Of a stretch of DNA of 64,000 bases, positions 54,993-64,000 are shown in pieces (within the stretch, counting starts at the first letter, position 1; every line of letters starts with the position of its first letter). The notes beneath the pieces are model-generated. The model was not told the DNA's origin and did not search any database. It was given only the letters and a program-made list of their open reading frames with translations. The translations under genes were made by a program, and so were the position numbers. The stretch comes from Haliclona indistincta. Its lineage: Eukaryota > Porifera > Demospongiae > Haplosclerida > Chalinidae. The stretch covers positions 13,259,469 through 13,323,468 of the forward strand of contig OZ024786.1 of NCBI GenBank assembly GCA_964017065.1, read 5' to 3'.

Positions 54993-56338
54993 GTACTACA
55001 ACACAACATGTATAATCTAATGAAGCACTTGCATGATTGATAGCACCACAACAATGCACTTGTGTTTACAATGTGTGAGCGTTACAGTAGTTAGCCAGCT
55101 AGCACATAATATGCTTTAGAGGGTCTGTCTGATGAGGCTGTGACTGTCCGGGTTCTAATGGTGGTAGCATTCACTTCATTCAGCTGGTTTGGAACCCTAA
55201 ATCCAGTAGGCTAGGCACAGTTCCCAATAATTTCCAGTAAACTACTGACCATGGAGCCTAAATCCGGCCTATAGTTAGAAACCCACAAAACCCTTGAATT
55301 AGTTCTGAATCAGGTGCTTCATTTTAGCTGTATGAACGAAATGACTGCTTCGATACATTGTGTGATTTGATTTGCTAAAAACTAACCTGATGCCTGCTCT
55401 GAACCTATCTACAGATGACTGTCGTAAAGCTTGTATAGGTTCAACTTGTACTGTATAGCGACGGTGTAGGGACAGTCAGGACTTGAGTAAAGCCTTTATA
55501 CTTTACCTACAGTTCATCGTCATGCATGGTATTGTGTACAGTAACATGTTAGCCTACCTTACCGAACCCTTTAGTCAGCATCATACATGATACAGTGGTT
55601 TACTACTTCTTGAACTGTGCCAACAATAGAGGGTAAACCATTTTAAGAAGGGTAATATACTGGCATGAATCACTCCTTACGTTTTGTCACTATTTTATTT
55701 TATACATGTGTAACAAGTCTTGAAACAATCTGAAACACTTCACATGCATGTTGTGATAAAACGTATCTTGACAAGGGCAATGCAGTGACAAAGAGTTTTC
55801 GCTAATGCTATCCTGACAAATTCAAATTTTCATGCTATGACGTCATAGTTTCTATGCAGGGTGTGTGTAATTCGATAAACTGTCTCAAACCATATATATT
55901 ATATACTACATAACCGTATCTATGCTCAAACCAACTTAGAGTATACTATCTAAAAAGGAATTTTTGACGCTGCACAAAATTTGTTTTGTGAAGAACACAG
56001 CCATATACTTCAGTGATCGGAAAACTCGGGCGAGTTTAGCTAGAGTACGTCGCTAAACATGTTTCCGTGTTTTGTTACATGCACCTTGTCTTTATACTGT
56101 CCTTGTCCGCCATCGCTTTGTGTATGCTAGTGGGTTTCTGACACAACAAAATTAAGTTAGTTTATAGAATTCATTCAAGCTCACATGTCACATCAGGTGT
56201 TCTTGTAATAACAATGTTATGGTTTGTTATGAATGCACTTTCACTAAGCAAACTGTGGTCTATCTGTTCATGGATGGACTCTACAGCAAATAGAGCATCT
56301 GCATGGCTCTAATAAATCTGATTGGTCAATAACATTGA
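54993..56338. other. D4 intron 2, duplicated from D1
   Basis: Matches 27342-28620 apart from small indels. No exon seen. Confidence 0.55.
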
Positions 56339-56345
56339 GTTATAC

Positions 56346-56952
56346 CAAGGGCGTATAGAGAAAGAGGGCATGCAACCGTCAATCACTCTGTAGGATAGCG
56401 AAATATTAATTGTTACTAAAAATAAACATCAATTAAACTCCGTATACTTTTAGTATACAGTGCATACGTCAGAGCGTATGCGGAGAGTGCAGAAATGGCT
56501 AGTACAGGTAGCCAGCTGGTACACCTGTATCTAAACGGCGAAGTAGTGACAGTAGTAGCTGCTCGCCCTTGTCTCCTTGTCTGTAACCGCTAGACGATTG
56601 CTTGTTGCTAAATGCGCGAGGGAAGGCACACTATAGTCACGCATTCTTCTAGCTGGAGGCCATTGCACTAGCTATTCAAACACGTAGACGGCAAAGGCGC
56701 CAGGAGAACACCGGCGGACTGGTATGCGTCGCTAGCTGTGCCTGAGATCGCGGGACACGTTGCCTAGGCGCGGCGTAGGTAGGCTGACTGGTTCATGGAT
56801 CTGAAAATATATTTATGCGTCATTTGTTACCGCCTACTTTTTTCTACGTCAGTAATTGATGGGCGTAACTTCTAATTTTAGTAACAATTAATATTTCGCT
56901 ATCCTACGGGAGTGATTGACGGTTGCATGCCCTCTTTTTCTATACGCCCTTG
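56346..56952. mobile_element. MITE with CAAGGGCGTATAG ends (hAT-like)
   Basis: 607-base non-coding element with inverted repeats of about 75 bases. Starts CAAGGGCGTATAGAGAAAGA and ends with the near-perfect inverse. Flanked by GTTATAC at 56339-56345 and 56953-56959 (7 bases). The CAAGG terminus fits the hAT end consensus (CARNG), but hAT duplications are usually 8 bases. Confidence 0.8.
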
Positions 56953-57609
56953 GTTATACTAAGCTAGGACATTCTTGATCTACTAACTGGTACTAACTAC
57001 CAACTGCATGGGAGATGTAGTTATATGTACCATTATAGATCTGCTTTAGAATATTCATTGTCTGTCATAGCAACGAAAATTATAAGTGCATGAAATAATA
57101 TAATCGAGTCATAAACAATTGCGCATTTGTATGCAATGTAAATTTAACATGAGAAACATTTTCTATGATGCTCCTCAGTATACTATATTGTATACCTTGT
57201 ATCTATATGTATCCATCAATCTATCTCATCATCTTCATGCAGCTGCAGGTGAACTCCAACATAATCTCATCAATGATGACTTACCACCAGAACCTAAACG
57301 ATGGAAAGAACAAGACAAGTCCTGTCCTGAGTTTGTGAGCAGTCTTCGACAGGTGTATAGAACAGCCCAACCTCCAACCTGGGACCCTCTCCCTCAGTGC
57401 CAGCATGTCAAACTAGCCATGATAAAGGAGAAAGGAAAGCGATGTGGCAGTGACAAGACGATTGCAGAGAGCAGAGTAGAGGGAGATGTGGACAAACTGT
57501 TGACAATAAAGGTACCTGTGGATTCTGATAGAATCTTTGATGCTGGCGCCTTTGACGATGAGCGTCAGGTGATTCTAGTTGAAGGAGTGGGAGGAATGGG
57601 AAAAACAAC

Positions 57610-57760
57610 ACAGTAAAATGTGGTGTGTCACATTGGCACATTGTGATGTGTCAAACCCAAGATTGACACACTAAAAGCGTGTCAAGCATAAACGACACAT
57701 TTATGTGTGTAACTGCAGTGTGTCAAATTAGGACGACACACGAAAGTGTGTTATCACAAA
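57610..57760. repeat. GTGTCA/TGACAC motif cluster at the D4 breakpoint
   Basis: Starts CACAGTAAAATGTGGTGTGT. Contains at least seven GTGTCA or TGACAC/GACACA motifs in both orientations within 130 bases. Likely the terminal or subterminal region of a transposon that truncated D4; no second end identified. Confidence 0.5.
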
Positions 57761-59030
57761 TATTCTGTACCCATACTACCCGCATGAGTACTAGGCCATT
57801 GTTATTAACCCTTTCAATTGTATAGGTGGAGCTTATTTGTGACCAGACGTGATTCGACTGCTGACTCGATCACTTACATGTAGACTAGAGCTCTCTTGGC
57901 TACCTATAGAGTATATACTTTCTGCTACTTCACCATCATTCAGTATAGCATGACTGTAAAGTTACATTGCTGTTTGGTGAGTGTTTGTATTGCAATATCT
58001 CAGTGATGTCTTTTATTATTATTTCCTTGCTTGTCTCTGTGTTGTGTCAGATACAGTACTTCAATTTAATCAATAAGTGCAGTACAGTTTGAAGTCAAGT
58101 ATCACCCGAAGTACTTATCATGCTATATTGCCATGATGTCTCAGATCCTGCAGGTTTGTGTGTCTGTACTTTACGTATAAAAACAAGTTATGAATAATTA
58201 TTTTGTCTTTTGTAGTGTTCATTTAAAGTCGACACCATTTAGCTAAAATAGCTCACAGCAGGCTTGAGATGAAGCATAGCAGTAATTCAGTGACAGAATT
58301 AAACTTATTCATGGTAGATCAATAATAGTTTATGATGCAACAATCAATATTATTGTTTATTAATGATTAATAATTATCATCAAATTTGAATTATAATTAA
58401 AAATAATAATAAAATTAATGCAGCAGTAAGTAACAATGGCTGAGAAACAGACAAGAAGGGTCAGGCATGCAGAGCGGAGCTAAATGAGAAACGGCTTTGG
58501 CTATAAAATCTTTGAAGACAAGCCTACTAGGATCTCAGATTCAGAAGCGAACAAAGAGTAATTTCAAATTATATCATTGTATTATTATTAATTTATGATG
58601 AGTTGATCAGTTTGAACTTACTTTCATTCATGTATTCTGAACGAGCCTTCCTCGCTAATGACATCATAGTTTGGCGTCATAATGATGTCACTGCGTTCAA
58701 TTTCGATTGGCTGATACATTTACGCGCGAATTCACATTTGCAGCTGTCTTGAAGTCTATCGTCGTCTGGTACATGGTAAACTTCGCTCTGCGTTCTCTAG
58801 ATTTCCAGGAAGCAAGTTAGCCGTGTTTATTATCTGAAACTTTTCTCTTGTGTAACTGTACCCTTTCTTCATAGGCGCCGTCTACCCAGGCCACTTACTA
58901 CAGCTGTAGCTATGGTGCGTGTTCATGTGTACGCGCGCTTCTTCATCCAGCCCACCCATATTGTTTTTAAAGGTATATCAACTAGTATTGTGGTTTTACT
59001 ATGTATCATAGGTGGTCTTAGGTCCTGTAC
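57761..59030. other. No clear gene; possible first exon near 58914
   Basis: Mostly AT-rich. An ATG at 58914 starts MVRVHVYARFFIQPTHIVFK, followed by a GTATAT donor-like site, and could be exon 1 of the gene suggested by the repeated mini-exons further on. Evidence is weak. Confidence 0.3.
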
Positions 59031-60290
59031 AGTAGAGTTTTCCTGTAGAGATCTTACTAGTAGCATCAGTTGAGTTGATTAGCTGTGTTGCTGTCCTGAG
59101 GAACTAATGGCTGGCTGTCTCTGACAGTTCAGGAACTGGGGCTCAGGATTGTAGCTACAGTGACACTTCTCTCTGTTCTTACTTGAGCATAACAAGAGCA
59201 CAATAATTATTTGTGTGTGTATGTCTACTGCTAGCAATTGTTAGATTTTTGATATTATTCTTGTTTTTTTTTCTGCAGGTTCATGGATTGATAAATAATT
59301 TTTTAATACATTTAAAACTAATAATATATTATTCCTTTAGACTGAAAGACCTTTGTATTTGAAAACAACAGATACATGTACATCTCAAAGGCAAGCCAGT
59401 TATTTATCGATCTCTATCTGCATACTAGCTGTTGTTTTAGTGGTGTGGTCATGTATCATAGGAGGGCTATACTTCAGTGATCATCATGCCTGTAGCTCCC
59501 TAGTAGAGTTCTTACTGGTAGCATCAGTTGAGTTGTTTAGCTGTGTTGCTGTCCTGAGGAACTAATGGCTGGCTGTCTCTGACAGTTCAGGAACTGGGGC
59601 TCAGGATTGCAGTAGCTACAGTGAAACTTCTCTCTGTTGTTACTTGAGCATAACAAGAGCATAATATGCGTGTATGTATATGTCTATCTATTGCCAGATC
59701 TGTTAATATTTCGGCCTACATACATAATCCCTCAGTTTCTGTTATTGCCTTCTTCGTAGTCATGTCTCCCTCAGTTTCTTTTATTGCCTTCTTCGTAGTC
59801 ATATCTCCCTCAGTTTCTGTTATTACCTTCTTCGTAGTCATGTCTCCCTCAGTTTTTGTTAATGCCTTCTTTGTAGTCATGTCTTCCTCAGTTTCTGTTA
59901 TTGTTTTCCTTCATAGTCATCATGCCTAGTCATCTCTAGTAGAGTTCTTACTGGTAGCATCAGTTGAGTTGTTTAGCTGTGTTGCTGTCCTGAGGAACTA
60001 ATGGCTGGCTGTCTCTGACAGTTCAGGAACTGGGGCTCAGGATTGCAGTAGCTACAGTGACACTTCTCTCTGTTGTTACTTGAGCATAACAAGAGAACAA
60101 TAATTATTTGTGTGTGTATGTCTACTGCTAGCAATTGTTAGATTTTTGATATTATTTTTGTTTTGTTTTTCTGCAGGTTCATGGATTGATAAATATACAT
60201 TTAAACTAATAATATTTTTATTCCTTTAGACTGAAAGACCTTTGTATTTGAAAACAACAGATACATGTACATCTCAAAGGTAAGCCAGAT
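59031..60290. repeat. Three direct repeats carrying a mini-exon-like unit
   Basis: Blocks beginning at about 59031, 59503 and 59938 share TAGCATCAGTTGAGTTG and TGAGGAACTAATGGCTGGCT. Blocks 1 and 3 also end with an acceptor-like CCTTTAG, then ACTGAAAGACCTTTGTATTT ... ACATCTCAAAG. In block 3 this is followed by GTAAGCC (a good donor); block 1 has GGCAAGCC instead. The unit reads TERPLYLKTTDTCTSQR. A related piece is at 63564-63609 (TCTSERQAR). The function is unknown. Confidence 0.55.
59727..59925. repeat. 39-base minisatellite
   Basis: About five copies of CCCTCAGTTTCTGTTATTGC followed by CTTCTTCGTAGTCATGTCT. 39 is a multiple of three, so it yields a repetitive frame that need not be a gene. 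Confidence 0.85.
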
Positions 60291-60338
60291 ATTGATTTCT
60301 ATCTAACAAACTATGATGACAATGATTTCCATCTCCCT

Positions 60339-63265
60339 TCTGTTACTATCCTCTCCCTCGTATTACTGGCCTCTCCCTTGTGTTACTATCCTCTCCCTCG
60401 TATTACTGGCCTCTCCCTTGTGTTACTATCCTGACCTCTCCCTCGTATTACTGGCCTCTCCCTTGTGTTACTATCCTCTCCCTCGTATTACTGGCCTCTC
60501 CCTTGTGTTACTATCCTCTCTCTCGTATTACTGACCTCTCCCTTGTGTTACTATCCTCTCCCTCGTATTACTGGCCTCTCCCTTGTGTTACTATCCTCTC
60601 TCTCCTTTACTGACCTCTCCCTTGTGTTACTATATATCCTCTCCCTCGTATTACAGACCTCTTTCTTGTGTTACTATCCTCTCCGGCCCTCGTATTACTG
60701 ACCTCTTTTTTGTGTAACTATCCTCTCCCCCGTATTACTGACCTCTCCCTTGTGTAACTATCCTCTCCCTCCTATTATTGGCCTCTCTCTTGTGTTACTG
60801 TCCTCTCCCTCGTATTACAGCAGTTTTATTACTCCTTGCAAGGAAGATTTGAGTGTAAAGCGTCACCTTGCAGTCACTAATGTGTCAAGTCACTAGTATT
60901 TATTCACTCAGTGGAGCATGATCAAAGACTTAATGGAATTTTAACGCATTAGTGCTCCACGCTTTACGGTCTACGCTCTACGGTTTACGCTTTACCCTTG
61001 CAAGAAGTAATAAAACCGCTGTACTGGCCTCTCCCTTGTGTTACTATCCTCTCCCTCGTATAACTGGCCTCTCTCTTGTGTTACTATCCTCTCTCTCGTA
61101 TTACTGACCTCTCCCTTGTGTAACTATCCTCTCCCTCATATTACTGGCCTCTCCCTTGTGTTACTATCCTCTCTCTCATATTACTGGCCTCTCCCTTGTG
61201 TTACTATTCTCTCCCTCGTATTACTGGCCTCTCTCTTGTGTTACTATCCTCTCCGGCCCTCGTATTACTGACCTCTTTCTTGTGTAACTATCCTCTCCCT
61301 CGTATTACTGACCTCTTTCTTGTGTTACTATCCTCTCCCTCGTATTACTGGCCTCTCTCTTGTGTTACTATCCTCTCTCTCGTATTACTGACCTCTCCCT
61401 TGTGTAACTATCCTCTCCCTCGTATTACTGGCCTCTCCCTTGTGTTACTATCCTCTCCCTCGTATTACTGACCTCTCTCTTGTGTTACTATCCTCTCCCT
61501 CGTATTGCTTACCTCTCCCTTGTGTTACTATCCTCTCCCTCGTATTACTGGCCTCTCTCTTGTGTTACTATCTTCTCCCTCGTATTACTGACCTCTCCCT
61601 TGTGTTACTATCCTCTCTCTCGTATTACTGACCTCTTTCTTGTGTTACTATCCTCTCCCTCGTATTACTGACCTCTCCCTTGTGTTACTATCCTCTCCCT
61701 CGTATTACTGGCCTCTCCCTTGTGTTACTATCCTCTCCCTCGTATTACTGGCCTCTCCCTTGTGTTACTATCCTCTCCCTCGTATTATTGGCCTCTCTCT
61801 TGTGTTACTGTCCTCTCCCTCGTATTACTGGCCTCTCCCTTGTGTTACTATCCTCTCCCTCGTATAACTGGCCTCTCTCTTGTGTTACTATCCTCTCTCT
61901 CGTATTACTGACCTCTCCCTTGTGTTACTATCCTCTCCCTCGTATTACTGACCTCTCCCTTGTGTTAATATGCTCTCCCTCGTATTACTGACATCTTCCT
62001 TGTGTTACTATCCTCTCCCTCGTATTAATGGCCTCTCCCTTGTGTTACTATCCTCTCCCTCGTATTGCTGACCTCTCCCTTGTGTTATTATCCTCTCTCT
62101 TGTATTACTGACCTCTCCCTTGTGTTACTATCCTCTCCCTCGTATTACTGGCCTCTCCCTTGTGTTATTATCCTCTCCCTCGTATTACTGACCTCTCTCT
62201 TGTGTTACTATCCTCTCCCTCGTATTACTGACCTCTCCCTTGTGTTACTATCCTCTCCCTCGTATTACTGGCCTCTCCCTTGTGTTACTATCCTCTCCCT
62301 CGTATTACTGACCTCTTTCTTGTGTTACTATCCTCTCCCTCGTATTACTGACCTCTCCCTTGTGTTACTATCCTCTCCCTCGTATTACTGGCCTCTCCCT
62401 TGTGTTACGATCCTCTCCCTCGTATTACTGACCTCTCTCTTGTGTTACTATCCTCTCCCTCGTATTACTGACCTCTCCCTTGTGTTACTATCCTCTCCCT
62501 CGTATTACTGGCCTCTCCCTTGTGTTACTATCCTCTCCCTCGTATTACTGGCCTCTCCCTTGTGTTACTATCCTCTCCCTCGTATTACTGGCCTCTCCCT
62601 TGTGTTACTATCGATCCTCTCCCTCGTATTACAGACCTCTTTCTTGTGTTACTATCCTCTCCGGCCCTCGTATTACTGACCTCTTTCTTGTGTTACTATC
62701 CTCTCTCTCGTATTACTGACCTCTCCCTTGTGTTACTATCCTCTCCCTCGTATTACTGACCTCTTTCTTGTGTTACTATCCTCTCCCTCGTATTACTGAC
62801 CTCTTCCTTGTGTTACTATCCTCTCCCTTGTATTACTGACCTCTATCTTGTGTTATTATCCTCTCTCTTGTATTACTGACCTCTCCCTTGTGTTAATATG
62901 CTCTCCCTCGTATTACTGACATCTTCCTTGTGTTACTATCCTCTCCCTCATATTAATGGCCTCTCCCTTGTGTTACTATCCTCTCCCTCGTATTGCTGCA
63001 TGACCTCTCCCTTGTGTTATTATCCTCTCTCTTGTATTACTGACCTCTCCCTTGTGTTACTATCCTCTCCCTCGTATTACTGGCCTCTCCCTTGTGTTAC
63101 TATCCTCTCCCTCGTATTGCTGACCTCTCCCTTGTGTTATTATCCTCTCTCTTGTATTACTGGCCTCTCCCTTGTGTTACTATCCTCTCCCTCGTATTAC
63201 TGGCCTCTCCCTTGTGTTACTATCCTCTCCCTCGTATTACTGGCCTCTCCCTTGTGTTACTATCC
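60339..63265. repeat. 40-base minisatellite, about 70 copies
   Basis: Unit CTCTCCCTTGTGTTACTATC followed by CTCTCCCTCGTATTACTGGC, with common variants (TTTCTTG, CTGACC) and occasional insertions such as GGC before CCTCG. Itself a doubled 20-base half-unit. Strongly strand-asymmetric (C/T-rich plus strand). It stays open in all three plus frames because no stop occurs in any phase, so the apparent proteins (LVLLSSPSYYWPLPCVTI) are not evidence of genes. Confidence 0.95.
60818..61021. mobile_element. Mariner-type MITE inside the minisatellite
   Basis: 204-base element, start CAGCAGTTTTATTACTCCTT, end the imperfect inverse (AAGTAATAAAACCGCTG). Flanked by TA on both sides (60816-60817, 61022-61023); removing the element and one TA restores the minisatellite text CGTATTACTGGCC. 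The TA duplication and CAG end point to the Tc1/mariner group. Confidence 0.88.
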
Positions 63266-64000
63266 CTATAGTAGACATGTATCCCTTCACTCTTTTTGTA
63301 GTAGCAATGTCTCTCTGTTTGCACAATCTGTCCATATGCGTCCCTATAGTTGACATGCTTACTGGTCTCCCTTGGTTAGCTACAATCTATGATCTAATGA
63401 TAATGTTGTCTAAACTGAGTCCACCCACTGTTTTGGTTGATTGGTTACAGCACCAATGCATCATGTGTGGTTGTTCAAACTAAGGGTATCTTTAGTCTAA
63501 AATGACCTGTACTGAATTAGTTTTTGTTTGACATTATTTTTAATTGTGATTTTCAATTCTTTAGACAAACAGACACAAGGATACTTGTACATCAGAAAGG
63601 CAAGCCAGGTAATTTCCATCTTCATACACTTACAATGCGTATTAAGATGTGTTCTAGCAATCTCTCCCGTGGTTAGGTTTCCGTTGTAGCAATGTTTCTG
63701 AGTCCACCCACTGTATATTTCTGTATTCGCCATAAGTCTTCCTCAATTTCTGTGTTAGCCATGTTTCCCTCGGTTCTGTTATTATTTTCTTAGGTTTTAT
63801 ATGCATGCTTGTGTAGCCATATCTTGTTTATATTTCTGTTTTCATCAAGTTTCTTTTTCTTCAGTTGAAATGATCTGTGAAGTGAATGTTTCTGCACCTG
63901 AAATTCAGCAGACACGGCGAATAAAGCTTAATGAGAACAATTAGAGTTGACTGAATTATTGTATGTTTGTTCATGTGTACAGTAATACTATTTTTAACCC
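63266..64000. other. No clear gene; one exon-like unit
   Basis: The segment 63564-63609 has an acceptor-like TTTAG, a short TNRHKDTCTSERQAR reading and a GTAATT donor-like site. Degenerate versions of the 39-base repeat follow near 63735-63790. Confidence 0.35.

Larger units (their letters stand above)
54608..57609 (+). pseudogene. DEATH-NLR D4, truncated after the P-loop
   Basis: Exon 1 is 54608-54641 (MAAQASLSTVQ) and exon 2 is 54705-54992 (DEATH), both the same length as in D1 and nearly identical. Exon 3 starts at 57249 (GELQHNLINDDLPPEPKRW) and contains the linker and the P-loop GVGGMGKT. It is then replaced at about 57609 by unrelated sequence, and the frame stops at 57614-57616. Without Walker B and LRR it cannot be a working receptor. 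Splicing still looks possible, so a DEATH-only product of about 230 residues could be made. Intron 2 contains a MITE (56346-56952). Confidence 0.82.

Noticed and set aside
60339..63265. CRISPR-like array
   Set aside because: Repeats are contiguous with no unique spacers, and the genome is eukaryotic.
60313..63483. Many overlapping Leu/Ser/Tyr-rich plus-strand frames
   Set aside because: The 40-base minisatellite lacks stops in every plus frame; there is no evidence of a gene.

Overview
This is eukaryotic (metazoan) DNA: genes have GT-AG introns of mostly 40-110 bases, the AT-rich intergenic DNA is full of microsatellites and small transposons, and there is one 200-base assembly gap. The dominant content is a tandem cluster of NOD-like receptor (NLR) genes whose domain layouts (CARD-NACHT-LRR and DEATH-NACHT-LRR) match the large NLR families described in demosponges such as Amphimedon queenslandica. 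A sponge is therefore the best guess. The assignment rests on family resemblance only, not on a database search.

Layout. 1-360: 3' end of an NLR. 986-3993 (-): CARD-bearing gene, copy 1, head to head with the CARD-NLR C1 (4159-6676). 7226-12565: a 5.3-kb segment with inverted CATTGCCAGAAA ends. It holds a chromodomain gene and a ten-exon gene with a transposase-like catalytic layout, and it sits inside a duplicated unit whose empty versions survive elsewhere in the window. 12640-16868 (-): CARD gene copy 2, head to head with a truncated CARD-NLR (C2, 17029-17562). 17.5-26.6 kb: a 944-residue repeat-family gene, a Mutator-like MITE and a decayed LINE. 26.96-34.46 kb: intact three-exon DEATH-NLR D1, whose large intron carries a second Mutator-like MITE and the assembly gap. 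34.48-35.81 kb: a near-perfect foldback element. 37.3-45.1 kb: DEATH-NLRs D2 and D3, both frameshifted. 45.7-50.5 kb (-): CARD gene copy 3, head to head with the intact CARD-NLR C3 (50637-53168). 54.6-57.6 kb: truncated DEATH-NLR D4. 57.6-64 kb: tandem repeats, including a 2.9-kb, 40-base minisatellite interrupted by a mariner-type MITE.

How it fits together. All the NLRs share an almost identical NACHT and C-terminal module. That module is joined either directly to a CARD in one exon, or through a large intron to a DEATH exon. Differences between copies concentrate at exposed positions of the LRR strands. Each CARD-NLR lies about 160-200 bases from the start of a divergent CARD gene, with a TGACGTCA (CREB/ATF-type) site in the shared promoter. 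This suggests co-expressed receptor/partner pairs that have been duplicated and are decaying at different rates. Only D1 and C3 are open from start to stop. The strongest candidate for something undescribed is the two-gene element at 7226-12565.
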